Shown piece by piece: positions 61,330 to 64,000 of a DNA stretch of 64,000 bases (the stretch's first letter is position 1; every line of letters begins with the position of its first letter). The position numbers and the translations under genes were made by a program. The stretch is from assembly GCA_905221605.1 (NCBI GenBank), contig CAJNDS010002632.1, positions 140,001 to 204,000 on the forward strand, in the 5' to 3' direction. The stretch comes from Symbiodinium natans (lineage: Eukaryota; Sar; Dinophyceae; Suessiales; Symbiodiniaceae). The notes beneath the pieces were generated by a model that had not been told where the DNA came from, did no database searches, and was given only the letters and a program-made list of their open reading frames with translations.

Positions 61330-64000
61330 CTTATGGGGCTATTGACACCCTTAGCATGGGCACTTACCCCTTGCCGGGCCCTAAGGACCAAACACCGTAA
61401 ACCCTAAACTCTAAACCCTAACCCCTAAACCCTAACCCCTGAACCCTAAACCCTAAACCCTAAACCCTAAACGCGTGTCAAGGATCGTGGCCAACACCGG
61501 CACTTCGACAGTGTAATGCGTAGGGCTTAGGCTTTTAGAAACCCTAAACCCTAAACCCTGAACCCTGAAAAGCTCATGAGTTACCCTACTACTCTCCTCA
61601 ACAGGGTTTAAGGTTTAGGGTTTAGGGGTTCTACCTCCCTCTATACCCCCCCTAGGTTCCCCCCCAAAGGGGTGTTAGGGATAATTCAGCCTAATTAAGG
61701 GGAACCTAGGGGCGGGCAGTTTAGAGGGTTGTAGGGAAACCCATGAAAACCCTGCAAACTCTGAACCCTAAACCCTCTAAAACCCTACAAACCCTATGAG
61801 CCCTAAAAACCCTCTAAAACCCTGTAAGCCCTATCAACCCTGTAAACCCTGACCCCCTACGCTAAACCCCAAGCCCTAAACCCTAAACCCTAAACCCTAA
61901 ACCCTACAAACCTAAAAGCGCGCCCCACAAGTTGGACCATTGCTAGACGTTGCACGCAGCATGTCTTCATTTCTTCGTCCTCCGTGCTGTTGAATTCTTC
62001 CTGCGACTTGGGGTTTAGGGTTTAGGGTTTAGGGTTTAGGGCTTAGGGCTTAGGGTTTAGGGTTTAGGGTTTAGGGTTTAGGGTTTAGGGTTTAGGGTTT
62101 AGGGTTGAGGGTTTAGGGTTTAGGGCTACTAGAGCCCTTAGAGTGCCCCCCTGAACCCAAAGTGAGCTACACCCCGTCAGGGGCGTTGTGGCTCGGAGGG
62201 GCGGAGGCAAACCCTAAACCCTAAAACCCGAAACCCTAAACCCCAAACCCTAAACCCCAAACCCTAAACCCTAAACCCGAAGCCCTGAGCCCTAAGCCCT
62301 AAACCCTATCGGACCTGCACGGAACGCTCCGCAGCCCGAGTCTCCAGCAACCCTTCTGGTAGTTGCTTGAATTTTAGGGTTTAGGGTTTAGGGTTTGGGG
62401 TTTAGGGTTTAGGGTTGAGGGTTTCGGGTTAGGGTTTAGGGTTTGGGGGTTAGGGTGTAGGGTTTAGGGTTAAACGGGGGGCCTTATAAACCCCATATTG
62501 TCCCCATAAAACCCCCTCAAGGCGTATATTTCAGAACCTTCAAAGAAGGGCTGAGGGACGATTTTAAGGAGCCATGGAACTACCCTTAGAGCAAAAATCT
62601 CAAGGTCAGTCAAGTAGAGGGTTCAAGGTTCAGGATTCAGGGTTAGGGTTTAGGGTTTAGGGCTAGGGTCTAGGGTTTAGGGTTGAAGGTTTAGGGTTCA
62701 GGGAACCATGCATAGGAACCAAACCCTCTATCCAAGAAGCCCCGAGAGCCTACACCTCTCAAGCACAACATCCCTAAACACATCCAACCACGAACGAAGC
62801 AACTGACCTCTAAACCCTAAACCCCAAACTCTAAACTTTAACCCTAAACCCAAAACCCTAAACCCTAAACCCTAAACCCAAAGCCTCTTCAGCCTACAGA
62901 CGAGACGCAGTGCCTCCGCCCCCACCCGAAGAACGCGTGGATCTCGACGCTTGCACAAGAGGTGGGGGGGGGGGGGGAGAGGGGGGTGTTTGGGATTTAG
63001 GGTTTAGGGTTTCGGGTTTAGGGTTTAGAGTTTAGAATTAAGTCTGCTTCCACCTCTTGACATCTGAGAACTACCCACAGGCATTGCATGCACTTTGTCC
63101 ATGCCTTCTGAGTCTAGGGTTTAGGGCTTAGGGTTTAGGCTTTAGAGTTTAGGGTTTAGGGTTTAAGGTTCAGGGTTTAGGGTTTTAGGGTTAAATCTTA
63201 CGTGCCCAAACCCCACAGAGCCAAAACTCAAACCCCTTCGTTGGTATGGGTTAAGTATCATTCATCAAATGTTCGGTGTAGGTCTGATGACTTGAATAAG
63301 ATCCTAAGCAGCGTTTAGGATTTATGGAGGTTTTTGGTACGAACCCTAAACCCGAAACCCTAAAACCTAAACCCTAAACCCCTAAACCCTAAACCCTACA
63401 GAGCTACCGTTGAGGGGTTCAGGGTCCAGGGCTTGGTCACTCTGCTCTTCAACCCAAGCATAGCTCTGGGATTACTTGACTGAGGCGACTGTGAAGTGGG
63501 GGTTAGGGTTTAGGGTTTATTGAGGGTTTAAGGTTCAGGGTTTAGGGTTTGGGGTTAGGGTTTAGGGTGCTTCAAGGTAACACACTCAAGCCATTGGACC
63601 CACCTACATACAATGGGGGGGCTTAAGGTTCAGGATTTAAGGGGCTTAACGAAACCCTAAACCTGAACCCTAAACCCTAAACCCCAAACCCTAAACCCCA
63701 AACCCAAAGTGGTGATGCGCGCAACGCCTCGACCTATGGTGCGCTGGAAACAGAAAGCAGGCGCGCGAGAGCCCTGACAGGGCTGAGGCTCGAAGAGCTG
63801 ACTGCTCCCCTGGTTTAGGGTTTATTTAGGGTTTAGGGTTTAGGGTTTCGGGTTTCGGGTTTAGGGTTTAGGGTTTAGGGTTTGGGGTTTGGGGTTTGGG
63901 GTTTGGGGTTTAGGGTTTGGGGGTGGGGTTTGGGGTTTGGCGTTTGGGGTTTGGGGTTTGGGGTTTGGCGTTTGGGGTTTGGGGTTTGGGGTGTGGCGTT
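59692..64000. repeat. Telomere-like mosaic to the window end
   Basis: CCCTAAA 59730-59785 then CCCTAAG 59788-59848; a CT-rich microsatellite 60358-60450; TTTAGGG 62010-62130; G-runs at 60910, 61313 and 62963; a foldback at 61628-61736 (CCCCTAGGTTCCCC and its complement); and a TTTGGGG/TTTGGCG array from 63880 to the end. No gene supported. Confidence 0.85.

Overview
The window looks like nuclear DNA of a dinoflagellate, most likely of the Symbiodiniaceae/Suessiales type. Four things point there: (i) the telomeric heptamer TTTAGGG/CCCTAAA in well over a hundred blocks on both strands; (ii) a Ty1/copia-like LTR retrotransposon with the long, domain-rich polyprotein typical of dinoflagellate elements; (iii) a 12-base match to the 3' end of the dinoflagellate spliced leader inside its LTRs; and (iv) a split host gene whose introns use GT, GC and GA donors with AG|G acceptors.

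Layout. 1-273 is telomeric repeat. 274-12469 is one complete copia-type element with two identical 220-bp LTRs, a 5-bp target duplication (CCCTA) taken from the telomeric array, a half-tRNA primer site, a 2,879-codon gag-protease-integrase-RT-RNase H frame, a frameshifted C-terminal tail and a 2.5-kb noncoding 3' segment dominated by a 32-bp repeat in both orientations. 12475-41037 is a mosaic of short telomere-like arrays, alternating in strand and separated by spacers of about 50-300 bp. It also holds a small inverted-repeat family, microsatellites, homopolymer tracts and an AT-rich island. Some spacers look exon-like, but I could not assign a function.

41038-59691 (minus strand) contains a gene that is invisible as an open reading frame: an M18 aspartyl aminopeptidase broken into exons of 23-64 bp. 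Read in order from 59691 downwards, twelve exons keep reading phase and follow the M18 family from the initiator Met through the His-Thr-Asp zinc motif to the PNLAIHL segment. The introns, about 0.3-5.7 kb, are largely built of telomeric repeats and their variants. On the sense strand they often begin with TTTAGGG arrays and end with CCCTAAA arrays. The largest intron (41421-47087) holds a 22-bp inverted array, a GC-rich composite satellite and a separate coiled-coil protein gene with a 120-bp duplication at its 3' end. A 100-N gap lies in another intron. The C-terminal half of the peptidase should lie below 41 kb; I could not locate it by eye.

59.7-64 kb is again telomere-like mosaic, ending in a TTTGGGG-type array. 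The main lesson is that much of this telomere-like DNA is intronic, so open-reading-frame annotation misses the real genes here.
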